Positions 35,664 through 44,212 of a stretch of 64,000 nt of DNA are shown one piece after another. The stretch comes from Lentzea tibetensis. GTDB taxonomy: Bacteria; Actinomycetota; Actinomycetes; Mycobacteriales; Pseudonocardiaceae. The notes beneath the pieces are model-generated. The model was not told the origin of the DNA. It did not search any database and was given only the letters and a program-made list of their open reading frames with translations. The first letter of the stretch is position 1. Each line of letters begins with the position of its first letter. The position numbers and the translations under genes were made by a program. Where the stretch lies: assembly GCF_007845675.1 (NCBI RefSeq), contig NZ_VOBR01000023.1, forward strand, positions 1 to 64,000, read 5' to 3'.

Positions 35664-35737
35664 CGCGGGGTGGAGCAGCTCGGTAGCTCGCTGGGCTCAT
35701 AACCCAGAGGTCGCAGGTTCAAATCCTGTCCCCGCTA
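35664..35737 (+). tRNA. tRNA-fMet(CAT), copy 1
   Basis: 74 nt, anticodon CAT at 35698-35700, GGG/CCC pairs in the anticodon stem and a C1·T72 mismatch at the acceptor end: initiator marks. CCA is not encoded. Confidence 0.97.
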
Positions 35738-35743
35738 CGAGAC

Positions 35744-35780
35744 AGAAGGCCGGAACTCTCGGGTTCCGGCCTTCTTGCTT
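35744..35780 (+). terminator. terminator of tRNA-fMet copy 1
   Basis: AGAAGGCCGGAAC/GTTCCGGCCTTCT 13-bp stem followed by TTGCTTT. Confidence 0.85.
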
Positions 35781-35898
35781 TCCTGGCCGATGTTGTTTTC
35801 TTGCCTGATGCCTCTGACCTGCGAAAACATGGTTAGAGGGGGGTGGTGAAAACAGGGTGACGCGGGGGTGTATAGTTCTTCTTGTAAGGCAGTAGCGG

Positions 35899-35972
35899 CG
35901 CGGGGTGGAGCAGCTCGGTAGCTCGCTGGGCTCATAACCCAGAGGTCGCAGGTTCAAATCCTGTCCCCGCTA
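35899..35972 (+). tRNA. tRNA-fMet(CAT), copy 2
   Basis: Same 74 nt as copy 1, 235 bp further on, anticodon 35933-35935, with the same C1·T72 mismatch. Duplicated initiator tRNA in tandem. Confidence 0.97.
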
Positions 35973-35978
35973 CAAGGC

Positions 35979-36018
35979 AGAAGGCCCAGGAACTCAAAGT
36001 TCCTGGGCCTTCTTGCTA
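35979..36018 (+). terminator. terminator of tRNA-fMet copy 2
   Basis: AGAAGGCCCAGGAACT/AGTTCCTGGGCCTTCT 16-bp stem, CAA loop, then TTGCTATT. Confidence 0.85.
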
Positions 36019-36031
36019 TTCAGCACGTGAT

Positions 36032-36229
36032 TCAGGTCATGTTCTCCGCCCAGTACTCGGCGCACAACATGCTGCTGCAGATGCGTCCGGCGCCGTTGAC
36101 GGTGCGGTGCTTGCGGATCTGCTTGCCGCACACCATGCACTCGTCCTTGCCGGCCTGCTCCGGAATCGTGCCGCTCGCCCACGCCCGAGCCTGCTGCACG
36201 ACCTTGTGGTCCATCCACTTGATGCCCAT
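36032..36229 (-). CDS. small cysteine-rich hypothetical protein
   Basis: 65 residues from ATG 36229, with GGAGG upstream on the minus strand. Cysteine pairs CMVCGK and CSSMLCAEYW suggest a zinc knuckle; basic middle (KQIRKHRT). No family recognised. The 380 bp to its right, up to the PadR gene, shows no further gene. Confidence 0.6.
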   Translation of the reverse strand: MGIKWMDHKVVQQARAWASGTIPEQAGKDECMVCGKQIRKHRTVNGAGRICSSMLCAEYWAENMT

Positions 36230-36611
36230 GACCCCGACCTCCTGCTCGCGAACTGCCCGACGGTGATCATTTTCTCAGTGGACGGTGCGGACGCCAGAGC
36301 AGAGGCCCGACATCACCGGGTTGTGCTATCGGTCCTCAGGCGTTCGACAGGAAGTCGGCTCCGGGCCGTGAGAAGGGTGCCGCCGATCGGGTGAGGAACC
36401 CCGGTTTTCGTTTGTGCGGAAGGGTTTTTCCATCTGGGTTGGACACGGACGGTCAAGCGGCCGAAAGCGTGGTGCGGATCGAGACGCGGTGACTGAATGA
36501 GACTTTTCATTGCTCCGCATGGCCCAACATCGCTAGCCCGTGATCAGCCACAGTGGACTCAACGGCTGACCATTGTGGACAGCTCCGCTTTCACGTGGGA
36601 ACGTTGTTCTT

Positions 36612-37112
36612 GTGTCAGACCTGAATGCGACCGCAGCCGCCCTACTCGGGCTGCTGCACGACGGACCCAAGACCGGTGGCCAGTTGGTTGCGGAGGCCGG
36701 GGAGCGCTTCGGTGCGTTCTTCAGCGTCACCCGCAGCCAGGTGTACCGCGAGCTGCCCGCGCTGGCCGAAGCCGGCCTGCTGCGACTCGGCAAGCAAGGG
36801 CCGCGCTCCAGCCAGCAGTACGTGCTCACCGCGGCGGGCAAGAAGGCCTTCAAGACGTGGCTGCTGTCCGAGCCCGGCCCCGACCACCTGCGCAGCCCGC
36901 TGATCCTGCGGCTCGTGCACGCGGGGTCGTTGACGGCCAAGCAGCGCACCGGCCTCATCGACACCGCGCGCGGCGTGTACGGCCAGGAGCAGGAGAGCGC
37001 CAAGGTTGCCGCCAAGACAGCGGAGGACCCCTACGCGAAGGCGGTGGCCGAGTTCGGCCTGGCCCACGCGAAGGCCGTCCTCAAGCTGCTGGATGCGATT
37101 CCGACCGCTTAG
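36612..37112 (+). CDS. PadR family transcriptional regulator
   Basis: 166 residues from GTG 36612 (the frame is open to 36573 but lacks a better site). A PadR winged helix (LLGLLHDGPKTGGQLVAEAG, then VTRSQVYRELPALAEAGLL) and a Vir-like C-terminal helical part. Cytosolic repressor, probably of small-molecule response. No divergent target gene is evident. Confidence 0.88.
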   Translation: MSDLNATAAALLGLLHDGPKTGGQLVAEAGERFGAFFSVTRSQVYRELPALAEAGLLRLGKQGPRSSQQYVLTAAGKKAFKTWLLSEPGPDHLRSPLILRLVHAGSLTAKQRTGLIDTARGVYGQEQESAKVAAKTAEDPYAKAVAEFGLAHAKAVLKLLDAIPTA

Positions 37113-37134
37113 CGCCTGGAACAACGGCCTGTGT

Positions 37135-37165
37135 CAGCACCGGTCGCACCGCGCGACCGGTGCTG
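37135..37165 (+). terminator. hairpin after the PadR gene
   Basis: CAGCACCGGTCGC/GCGACCGGTGCTG 13-bp stem, 22 bases after the PadR stop and 15 bases before prfB. No T tract. Confidence 0.65.
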
Positions 37166-37180
37166 GCGTAATCTTCTGCC

Positions 37181-38281
37181 GTGAACCCGGACGTCGAAGC
37201 TGACATCAAGGACCTCTCCGCCACGCTCTCGAGCATCGAGGCGGTGATGGACCTCGATGCCCTGCGCGCTCAGGTCGCCGACCTGGAAGAGCAGGCCGCT
37301 CGCCCCGATCTCTGGGACGACCAGGAGAAGGCGCAGAAGGTCACCAGCGCGCTCTCGCACAAGCAGGGCGAACTGCGCCGCATCACCGGTCTGCGCGACC
37401 GCCTCGACGACCTCGGTGTGCTCTACGAGCTCGCCGAGGAGGCCGAGGACGAGGCCAGCGCGGCCGAGGCCGACACCGAGCGCGCCAAGCTGCGCGACGA
37501 GATCGCGAGCCTCGAGGTGCGCACGCTGCTGTCCGGTGAGTACGACGAGCGCAACGCGCTGGTCACCATCCGCGCCGAGGCCGGTGGCGTCGACGCCGCG
37601 GACTTCGCCGAGATGCTGCTCCGCATGTACTCGCGCTGGGCGGAACGCCACGGCTACAACGTCGACGTGTTCGACACCTCCTACGCCGAAGAGGCCGGCA
37701 TCAAGTCCGCCACCTTCCGCGTCACCGCGCCCTACGCCTACGGCACGCTGAGCGTCGAGCAGGGCACGCACCGCCTCGTGCGCATCTCGCCGTTCGACAA
37801 CCAGGGCCGCCGCCAGACGTCGTTCGCCGGCGTCGAGGTCGTGCCCGTCGTCGAGCAGACCGACCACGTCGAGATCGACGAGAAGGACCTGCGCGTCGAC
37901 GTGTACCGCTCGTCCGGTCCCGGCGGCCAGGGCGTCAACACGACCGACTCCGCGGTGCGCCTGACGCACATCCCGACGGGCATCGTCGTGTCCTGCCAGA
38001 ACGAGCGCTCCCAGCTCCAGAACAAGGCCACCGCGATGGCCGTCCTGCAGGCGAAGCTCCTCGAGCGCCAGCGGCAGGAGGAGCAGGCCAAGATGGACGC
38101 GCTCAAGGACTCCGGTTCCAGCTGGGGCAACCAGATGCGTTCGTACGTGCTGCACCCGTACCAGATGGTCAAGGACCTGCGCACGGAACACGAGGTCGGC
38201 AACCCGTCCGCGGTGCTCGACGGCGAGATCGACGACTTCCTCGAGGCCGGTATCAGGTGGCGCAAGCAGTCGCAGAGCTGA
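37181..38281 (+). CDS. prfB: peptide chain release factor 2
   Basis: 366 residues. GGQ tip in [20 protein letters not shown] and the SPF stop-recognition motif in [15 protein letters not shown] are intact. It reads UGA and UAA. No in-frame stop or frameshift site near codon 25, unlike E. coli prfB, so no autoregulatory frameshift. Part of the prfB-ftsE-ftsX-smpB cluster, as in mycobacteria. Confidence 0.97.
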   Translation: MNPDVEADIKDLSATLSSIEAVMDLDALRAQVADLEEQAARPDLWDDQEKAQKVTSALSHKQGELRRITGLRDRLDDLGVLYELAEEAEDEASAAEADTERAKLRDEIASLEVRTLLSGEYDERNALVTIRAEAGGVDAADFAEMLLRMYSRWAERHGYNVDVFDTSYAEEAGIKSATFRVTAPYAYGTLSVEQGTHRLVRISPFDNQGRRQTSFAGVEVVPVVEQTDHVEIDEKDLRVDVYRSSGPGGQGVNTTDSAVRLTHIPTGIVVSCQNERSQLQNKATAMAVLQAKLLERQRQEEQAKMDALKDSGSSWGNQMRSYVLHPYQMVKDLRTEHEVGNPSAVLDGEIDDFLEAGIRWRKQSQS

Positions 38282-38318
38282 CCGGGTCGCCGTCGCCGAG
38301 CCCCGCGTCGTCGACTTC

Positions 38319-38531
38319 GTGGACGGCTCCAGGTACTCCGGGCCGCTGACCTTCGTGGACGCTCCTGATCTGGTGTCCGTTCTCACCGGGAACCGGAAGT
38401 TCAGCACCTTCACGAAGGCGGAGCTGGACGGCTCGTTCGACGCCTCTGCCTGGCCCGACGTGCTGGCCAGCGACATCAGGTCGTGGTGCCCCGGAACCCT
38501 CGGCGCGGCCCTCTTCAACTACTGGGACTGA
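38319..38531 (+). CDS. hypothetical protein ending in F-N-Y-W-D
   Basis: 70 residues from GTG 38319; the frame runs further upstream but without a start, so it may be a fragment. The ending [19 protein letters not shown] parallels the C-terminus of the protein at 11322-11738 (NWQPETIGQLIFNWWD). Wedged between prfB and ftsE, where many actinobacteria have nothing. Not recognised. Confidence 0.55.
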   Translation: MDGSRYSGPLTFVDAPDLVSVLTGNRKFSTFTKAELDGSFDASAWPDVLASDIRSWCPGTLGAALFNYWD

Positions 38532-38587
38532 CCCCGAAGTTAACCGGAACGGAGGCTTTACGAGGGGCGCAGGTAGACTCGCCCCTC

Positions 38588-39277
38588 GTGATTCGCCTCG
38601 AACACGTTTCCAAGGTCTACAAGACCTCCACGCGTCCCGCGCTCGACGACGTTTCCGTCGAGATGGACAAGGGTGAGTTCGTGTTCCTCATCGGACCATC
38701 CGGGTCCGGCAAGTCGACCTTCCTGCGGCTTCTGCTGCGCGAGGAAGTGCCGACGAGGGGACGCGTCTACGTGTCCAACTTCGACGTGGCCAAGATGTCG
38801 CGGCGCAGGGTCCCCCGACTGCGTCAGTCCATCGGCTGCGTGTTCCAGGACTTCCGCCTGCTCCCGTCGAAGACGGTGGCGGAGAACGTGGCGTTCGCGC
38901 TCGAGGTCATCGGCAAGCCCAAGAACACCATCGTCAAGGTGGTGCCCGAGGTGCTGCAGCTGGTCGGCCTCGACGGCAAGGCGGACCGCTTCCCGACCGA
39001 GCTGTCCGGTGGTGAGCAGCAGCGCGTCGCGATCGCCCGAGCGTTCGTGAACCGGCCGCTGGTGCTGATCGCCGACGAGCCGACCGGAAACCTGGACCCC
39101 GACACGAGCCAGGACATCATGTTGCTGCTGGAGCGGATCAACCGCACCGGCACGACGGTCATCATGGCCACCCACGACCACTCCATCGTCGACTCGATGC
39201 GCCGCCGCGTCGTCGAGCTGAGCTTCGGCAAGGTCGTTCGTGATGACGCGCGGGGTGTTTACGGCGTAGGCCGCTAG
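38588..39277 (+). CDS. ftsE: cell division ATP-binding protein FtsE
   Basis: 229 residues from GTG 38588. Walker [10 protein letters not shown], signature [13 protein letters not shown], Walker [12 protein letters not shown]. ATPase of the FtsEX complex that controls peptidoglycan hydrolysis at the septum. ftsX follows 40 bp on. Confidence 0.96.
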   Translation: MIRLEHVSKVYKTSTRPALDDVSVEMDKGEFVFLIGPSGSGKSTFLRLLLREEVPTRGRVYVSNFDVAKMSRRRVPRLRQSIGCVFQDFRLLPSKTVAENVAFALEVIGKPKNTIVKVVPEVLQLVGLDGKADRFPTELSGGEQQRVAIARAFVNRPLVLIADEPTGNLDPDTSQDIMLLLERINRTGTTVIMATHDHSIVDSMRRRVVELSFGKVVRDDARGVYGVGR

Positions 39278-39317
39278 ACACCCACCCCCGACCCCGACCC
39301 AAGGAACACCGCCCCCG

Positions 39318-40220
39318 ATGCGTACCAGCTTCGTGTTCAGCGAGGTCGTCACCGGCCTGCGCCGGAACGTCACGATGACGATCGCGATGATCCTCACGAC
39401 CGCGATCTCGCTCGGCTTGCTCGGCGGTGGTCTGCTCGTCGTCCGCATGGTCGACAAGATGCAGGCCAACTACGCGGGCAAGCTCGAGGTTGCCGTCATG
39501 CTGACGAACGACGTCAGCACGAACGACAAGGACTGCGCCAGCGACCCCTGCAAGGGCCTGCGCAGCGAGCTCGACCAGACCTCCGGCGTCGAGTCCGTCG
39601 TCTTCGAGAACCGCGACAAGGGCTTCGAGCGCTTCAAGAAGATCTTCGAAGCCCAGCCCGAGCTGCTGAAGCTGGCGCGTCCGGAAGCCATCCCTGCGAC
39701 CTTCCGCGTGAAGCTGGAGGACCCCGAGCGCACGGACATCATCAAGACCGCATTCTCGGGCAAGCCCGGCGTGAAGAGCGTCGACGACCAGGGCAAGTTC
39801 CTGGAGCGGTTCTTCGAGGGCCTCAACGGCCTGCGCGACATCGTGCTGATCCTGGCGCTGGTGCAGGCGTTCGCCGCGCTGCTGCTGATCTCGAACACCA
39901 TCCAGGTGTCCGCGTTCACGAGGCGCACGGAAGTCGGCATCATGCGGCTCGTCGGCGCGACCCGGTGGTACACGCAGCTGCCGTTCCTCATCGAGGCGGT
40001 GGTCGCAGGCATCATCGGCTCGATCGCCGCGGTCGCCGGTCTCGTGCTGGCCAAGGCGTTCTTCATCGACCGGATCACGAGGAACCTGACGGAGTCGGGC
40101 ATCATCCCGCCCATCGGGTACCTGGACATCCTGCTGGTGTCGCCGTGGCTGTTCCTCGTCGCGATCATGATCTCGGCGACGACCGGCTACGTCACTCTCC
40201 GTCTGTACGTCCGGCTTTAA
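39318..40220 (+). CDS. ftsX: cell division protein FtsX
   Basis: 300 residues with the FtsX layout: N-terminal helix (MTIAMILTTAISLGLLGGGL), large extracytoplasmic loop, and three more helices after about 175, including the permease-like FTRRTEVGIMRLVGATRWY. Works with FtsE, whose gene is directly upstream. Confidence 0.96.
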   Translation: MRTSFVFSEVVTGLRRNVTMTIAMILTTAISLGLLGGGLLVVRMVDKMQANYAGKLEVAVMLTNDVSTNDKDCASDPCKGLRSELDQTSGVESVVFENRDKGFERFKKIFEAQPELLKLARPEAIPATFRVKLEDPERTDIIKTAFSGKPGVKSVDDQGKFLERFFEGLNGLRDIVLILALVQAFAALLLISNTIQVSAFTRRTEVGIMRLVGATRWYTQLPFLIEAVVAGIIGSIAAVAGLVLAKAFFIDRITRNLTESGIIPPIGYLDILLVSPWLFLVAIMISATTGYVTLRLYVRL

Positions 40221-40250
40221 CCGTTCGCCTGAACACGTAGAGTTGGCGTC

Positions 40251-40727
40251 ATGGTCAAGGAACGCGGGCAGAAGGTGATCGCGTCGAACCGCAAGGCTCG
40301 GCACGACTACACCATTCTGGACACCTACGAGGCGGGCATTCAGCTCGTCGGCACCGAGGTGAAGAGCCTGCGCATGGGCCGGGCGTCCCTTGTGGACGCC
40401 TTCGCCCAGGTCGACGACGGCGAGATCTGGCTGCACGCGCTGCACATCCCGGAGTACGTCGCGGGGACCTGGACCAACCACGAGGTCCGGCGCAAGCGGA
40501 AGCTGCTGCTGCACAAGAGCGAGATCGAGCGGTTGATCGGCAAGACCAAGGAGTCCGGTCTGTCGCTCATTCCGCTGCAGATGTACTTCAAGGACGGTTA
40601 CGTCAAGGTCGAGCTGGCGCTCGCGAAGGGCAAGAAGTCGTACGACAAGCGCCAGGACCTCGCCAAGCGCGACGCCAACCGCGAGATCGCGAAGGCGCAC
40701 GGCCGTGCCTTGAAGGGCCGCTACTGA
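40251..40727 (+). CDS. smpB: SsrA-binding protein
   Basis: 158 residues with the SmpB signature [20 protein letters not shown], then [14 protein letters not shown], and a basic C-terminal tail. It delivers tmRNA to stalled ribosomes. The ssrA gene lies 2.8 kb downstream. Confidence 0.97.
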   Translation: MVKERGQKVIASNRKARHDYTILDTYEAGIQLVGTEVKSLRMGRASLVDAFAQVDDGEIWLHALHIPEYVAGTWTNHEVRRKRKLLLHKSEIERLIGKTKESGLSLIPLQMYFKDGYVKVELALAKGKKSYDKRQDLAKRDANREIAKAHGRALKGRY

Positions 40728-40738
40728 GCACCGGCCTG

Positions 40739-41557
40739 GTGGACGTCCACGTCCACTTCATGCCCCAGAACGTCCTCGACAAGGTGTGGGCGTACTTCGA
40801 CCACGCCTCCGAGCACTACGGCGTCGACTGGGGCATCCACTACCGGCTCGACGAGAACGCCCGGCTCGCGACACTGCGCGAGCTGGGCGTCGTCGCGTTC
40901 GCGCCGCTCGTCTACCCGCACAAGGCGGGCATGGCGACCTGGCTGAACGACTGGGCGATCGACTTCGGCACCCGGACGCTCGGCGCCGTGCCGACCGCGA
41001 CGTTCTTCGCCGAACCCGGCGCCGACTCCTACGTGAAGGACGCGCTGGAGCGCGGTGCCCGCTGCTTCAAGGCCCACGTGCAGGTCGGCGGCTACGACCC
41101 GCGCGACCCCCTGCTCGACCCGGTGTGGGGGATGCTCGCCGAAGCCGGGGTGCCGGTCGTCGTGCACTGCGGGAACGGGCCCATCCCCGGAGCGCACACG
41201 GGACTCGACGTGTTCGCCGCCGTGCTGGCCCGGCATCCGCGGCTCGCCGCGGTGATCGCGCACGCGGGGATGCCCGACTACCTCGGCGCGCTGGACCTGG
41301 TCGCGCGGTATCCGAGGGTGTGCGCGGACACCACGATGGTGGGTGTCCCGTTCTCCGAGGCCCAGGCGCCGCTGCCCGCGGACTGGGGCGCTCGGCTCGC
41401 CGACGTCGGCGACCGGATCGTGCTCGGCAGCGACTTCCCCAACATCCCGTACCCCTACGAGGTCCAGCTCGAGGCCATCTCGTCGTGGGGGCTCAGCACC
41501 GAGGCCGAGCGGGCGATCCTGCACGACAACGGCCTGCGGCTGCTCAGCCCAGGTTGA
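40739..41557 (+). CDS. amidohydrolase family metal-dependent hydrolase
   Basis: About 272 residues. Metal ligands of the amidohydrolase barrel: HVHF at the start, KAHVQVGGYDPRD (Lys), VVVHCGN, VIAHAGMPD and GSDFPNIPYP. Close to ACMSD/aromatic-decarboxylase-like hydrolases. GTG 40739 is the first usable start, 11 bases after smpB; the true N-terminus is slightly uncertain. Substrate unknown. Confidence 0.85.
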   Translation: MDVHVHFMPQNVLDKVWAYFDHASEHYGVDWGIHYRLDENARLATLRELGVVAFAPLVYPHKAGMATWLNDWAIDFGTRTLGAVPTATFFAEPGADSYVKDALERGARCFKAHVQVGGYDPRDPLLDPVWGMLAEAGVPVVVHCGNGPIPGAHTGLDVFAAVLARHPRLAAVIAHAGMPDYLGALDLVARYPRVCADTTMVGVPFSEAQAPLPADWGARLADVGDRIVLGSDFPNIPYPYEVQLEAISSWGLSTEAERAILHDNGLRLLSPG

Positions 41558-42188
41558 GATAGGCGAGCACGGCCCGCACCCGGCGGTGCTCCGTGTTCGT
41601 CGGCTCCAGGCCGAGCTTCGCGAAGATGTTGCCGACGTGCTTCTCCACCGCGCCGTCGGACACGACCAGAGCGGCCGCGATCGCCGCGTTCGACAGGCCC
41701 TGCGCCATCAGGCTCAGCACCTCGCGTTCGCGCGGGGTGAGCGAGTCGACCGGGCTCTTCTTGCTGCGCACCATGAGCTGCGTGATCACCTCGTGGTCGA
41801 TGCTCGTGCCGCCGTCGGCGACCCGGCGCACCGCCTCGACGAACTCCGACACGTCCGCCACCCGCTCCTTCAGCAGGTAGCCGACCCCGCTCGCACCGCC
41901 AGCCAGCAGCTCGACCGCGTAGCGCTCCTCGACGTACTGCGACAGCACGAGCACCGGCAGGTTGGGCGTCCGCTTGCGCGCCTCGATGGCGGCGCGCAAG
42001 CCCTCGTCGGTGAACGTCGGCGGCATCCGCACGTCCACGACGCACAGGTCGGGGGAGTGCTCGGCCACCGCGTCCAGCAGGTCGTCACCGTTCTCGACGG
42101 CCGCGACCGTCTCGATGCCCTCGTCGGCCAGCAGGCGCTGCACGCCCTCCCGCAGGAGGACGGAGTCCTCGGCGATCACCACGCGCAC
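41544..42188 (-). CDS. NarL/LuxR-type response regulator
   Basis: 214 residues from GTG 42188. Receiver with acidic pocket (VVIAEDSVLLREG), phosphoacceptor Asp in LCVVDVRMPP and Lys in YLLKERV; LuxR helix-turn-helix LTPREREVLSLMAQGLSNAA, then SDGAVEKHVGNIFAKL. The kinase gene overlaps its 5' end, so they form one two-component system. Confidence 0.94.
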   Translation of the reverse strand: MRVVIAEDSVLLREGVQRLLADEGIETVAAVENGDDLLDAVAEHSPDLCVVDVRMPPTFTDEGLRAAIEARKRTPNLPVLVLSQYVEERYAVELLAGGASGVGYLLKERVADVSEFVEAVRRVADGGTSIDHEVITQLMVRSKKSPVDSLTPREREVLSLMAQGLSNAAIAAALVVSDGAVEKHVGNIFAKLGLEPTNTEHRRVRAVLAYLNLG

Positions 42189-43405
42189 GGCAGCTCCGCT
42201 CGGATCACGGTCGGCCCGCCAGCCGGGCTCACGACCACAACAACACCGTCGATCGTGGCGGCCCGGTCCGCCAGGCCGGCGAGCCCGCCGCCCGGACGCA
42301 GCTCCGCGCCGCCCTGACCGTTGTCCGTCACCTCGACCAGCACGCCTGCCTCGGTCCGGTTGACCTTGACCTGCGCCTTCGTGCCGTTCGAGTGCTTCGT
42401 GACGTTCGTCAGCGCCTCGGCGACCGTGAAGTACGCCGCGCTCTCCACCGATGTCGGCGGCCGCGGCTCCACGTCCACCTGGAGCTGGACCTCGATCGGG
42501 CAACGTGCTGCCAGCGCGCTCAGCGCCGCGTCCAACCCCCGGTCACCCAGCACCGACGGGTAGATGCCCCGCGCCAGGTCGCGCAGCTCCTTGATGGCCA
42601 GCTTGGCGTCGGCGTGCGCCTCCTCCAGCAACTGCGCGGCACCCGCCGGGTCGCTGTCCATCTTCGACTTCGCCCTGCCCAGGCCCATCGCGACGGCCAC
42701 CAGCCGCTGCTGCGCGCCGTCGTGCAGGTCGCGCTCGATGCGCCGCCGCTCGGCCTCCGCCGCCTCGACACCCCGCGCCCGGCTCGACTGGAGCCGCTCC
42801 GTCTCGACGCTCAGCAGCTCGGCGCGCGTCGGACCCAGCATGGACTTGGCGAACCCGCCGTGCGCCTGGCCCAGTGCCCGCGTGGCCAGCAGCGCGAGCG
42901 GCAGCAGTGCCAGCCCGCCCGCCGCCAGCGGCAGCGCGGTGTCCCAGGAGTCGACGGTCCAGAAGCCGGTGAACTCGATGTCGAACATCGAGTACTCGAT
43001 CCAGAACGGCACGGCGAGCAACGACCCGACCACCGACCACATGGCGACGACCAGCGAGAACTCGATGGCGCCGACCGGGAGCATCAACAGGAAGTAGGCG
43101 AAGCTGCGCCACACCACCGGGTCCGTCACCCGCTGCTTCAGCCGGTTCTGCATCGAGCCGTCCACCGGCTTGAACACCGGATCCGGGATGTCCACGCGCA
43201 ACGCCCCGCGCACCCACGTGCGCTCCAGCGCGGCGGCACCCCTGGTCAGCTCGAGCATGCCGTAGAGCAGCACCAGTCCCACGCCGATCGCCGAGAGGCC
43301 GATCCCCGTGAAGAACAACGTCGTCAGGACGACGAACCAGAAGATGCCAGTCGCCAGGTTCAGCAGCAGGTACAGCCCGGCAGCGAGGGCGTTCGGTTTC
43401 CTCAT
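42176..43405 (-). CDS. sensor histidine kinase (HisKA_3)
   Basis: 409 residues from ATG 43405 (43417 and 43450 are possible). Four or more membrane helices with a putative sensor domain, then the HisKA_3 dimerisation helix RIERDLHDGAQQRLVAVAMG (His) and an ATPase with GQGGAELRPGGGLAGLADR. Overlaps the response-regulator start by 13 bp. Stimulus unknown. Confidence 0.92.
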   Translation of the reverse strand: MRKPNALAAGLYLLLNLATGIFWFVVLTTLFFTGIGLSAIGVGLVLLYGMLELTRGAAALERTWVRGALRVDIPDPVFKPVDGSMQNRLKQRVTDPVVWRSFAYFLLMLPVGAIEFSLVVAMWSVVGSLLAVPFWIEYSMFDIEFTGFWTVDSWDTALPLAAGGLALLPLALLATRALGQAHGGFAKSMLGPTRAELLSVETERLQSSRARGVEAAEAERRRIERDLHDGAQQRLVAVAMGLGRAKSKMDSDPAGAAQLLEEAHADAKLAIKELRDLARGIYPSVLGDRGLDAALSALAARCPIEVQLQVDVEPRPPTSVESAAYFTVAEALTNVTKHSNGTKAQVKVNRTEAGVLVEVTDNGQGGAELRPGGGLAGLADRAATIDGVVVVVSPAGGPTVIRAELPCAW

Positions 43406-43535
43406 ACGTCCAAGCATCGCGTTGTCGCTGGTCAGAGACCATGCGGTCAACCAGCGTGCTGATGGTGGGGACAGCCCTACCAGTCCTGGAATGAACTGGT
43501 TGGACCGCGTCGTTATGCTATGCGTACCACTACAA

Positions 43536-43910
43536 GGGGGTGAACGGTTTCGACTGTGGACGTTGATTCAGGGGAAGCGTGCCGGTGCAGGCGAGAGACC
43601 ACCGCAAGCGTCATCGCAAACCAATAAGCGCCACGTCTAACGACCAGCGCACCGCTTACGCTCTTGCTGCCTGACAGCGAGTAGCGGCGGTTGTCGGCCT
43701 AGGAGCGCCTTCGGCCTAGTTCCCGGCATCAGCTAGAAGGCTTACCAGCAGTCTCGGTCGCGGGGACTGTTCGGGAAACTCACAGCGACTGGGCCTGTCA
43801 CATCAGCTCGTTCGCATGACTGATGGGGTCAAGTAGAGGCAGAGCGGACTGCGCACGGAGAAGCCCTGATGAGCCGCCAGAGGACCCGGGTTCGATTCCC
43901 GGCACCTCCA
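43536..43910 (+). ncRNA. ssrA: transfer-messenger RNA (tmRNA)
   Basis: 375 nt. The 5' GGGGGTG pairs with 3' CACCTCC as the acceptor stem; the T-arm GGACCCGGGTTCGATTCCCGG is standard. The tag frame at 43630-43674 reads ATSNDQRTAYALAA then TGA, ending in the YALAA degradation signal typical of actinobacteria. With SmpB it rescues stalled ribosomes. CCA is not encoded. Confidence 0.95.
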
Positions 43911-43917
43911 CTCTTGG

Positions 43918-43951
43918 GGGGCGAGTGCTCGTGGAGAGCACTCGCCCCTTT
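43918..43951 (+). terminator. ssrA terminator
   Basis: GGGGCGAGTGCTC/GAGCACTCGCCCC 13-bp stem with GTGGA loop and TTT, eight bases after the tmRNA. Confidence 0.88.
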
Positions 43952-43962
43952 CGTTCCGGGTG

Positions 43963-44212
43963 TCTTCTGGGGGCCGAGCCCCCAGACCCCCAGCCGGGGG
44001 CTCCGCCCCCGGACCCCCGGTTCGGGCTTCGCTTCGCTTGCCCGCCCCGGACCGTTGGCCTTCGCTTCGCTTGGCCGCCCTGCGCGGTGGGTGCGGTGGT
44101 GCGGTGGGTGCTCGGCCTTTTGCTTTGCTCAGTTAGTCCTGCTCGCTTGGCCCATCGGCTGATGGGGTGGTCGTGGCCGCTAGGTACGTTGGTTTGGCGT
44201 TAAGTTGGCCGG
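43963..44212. other. G/C-run intergenic sequence
   Basis: Consists of GGGGGC/GCCCCC inverted repeats (43970-44020) and TTCGCTTCGCTTG short repeats. No gene seen. Confidence 0.6.

Noticed and set aside
37181-38281. Programmed frameshift in prfB
   Set aside because: The frame is continuous with no early TGA.
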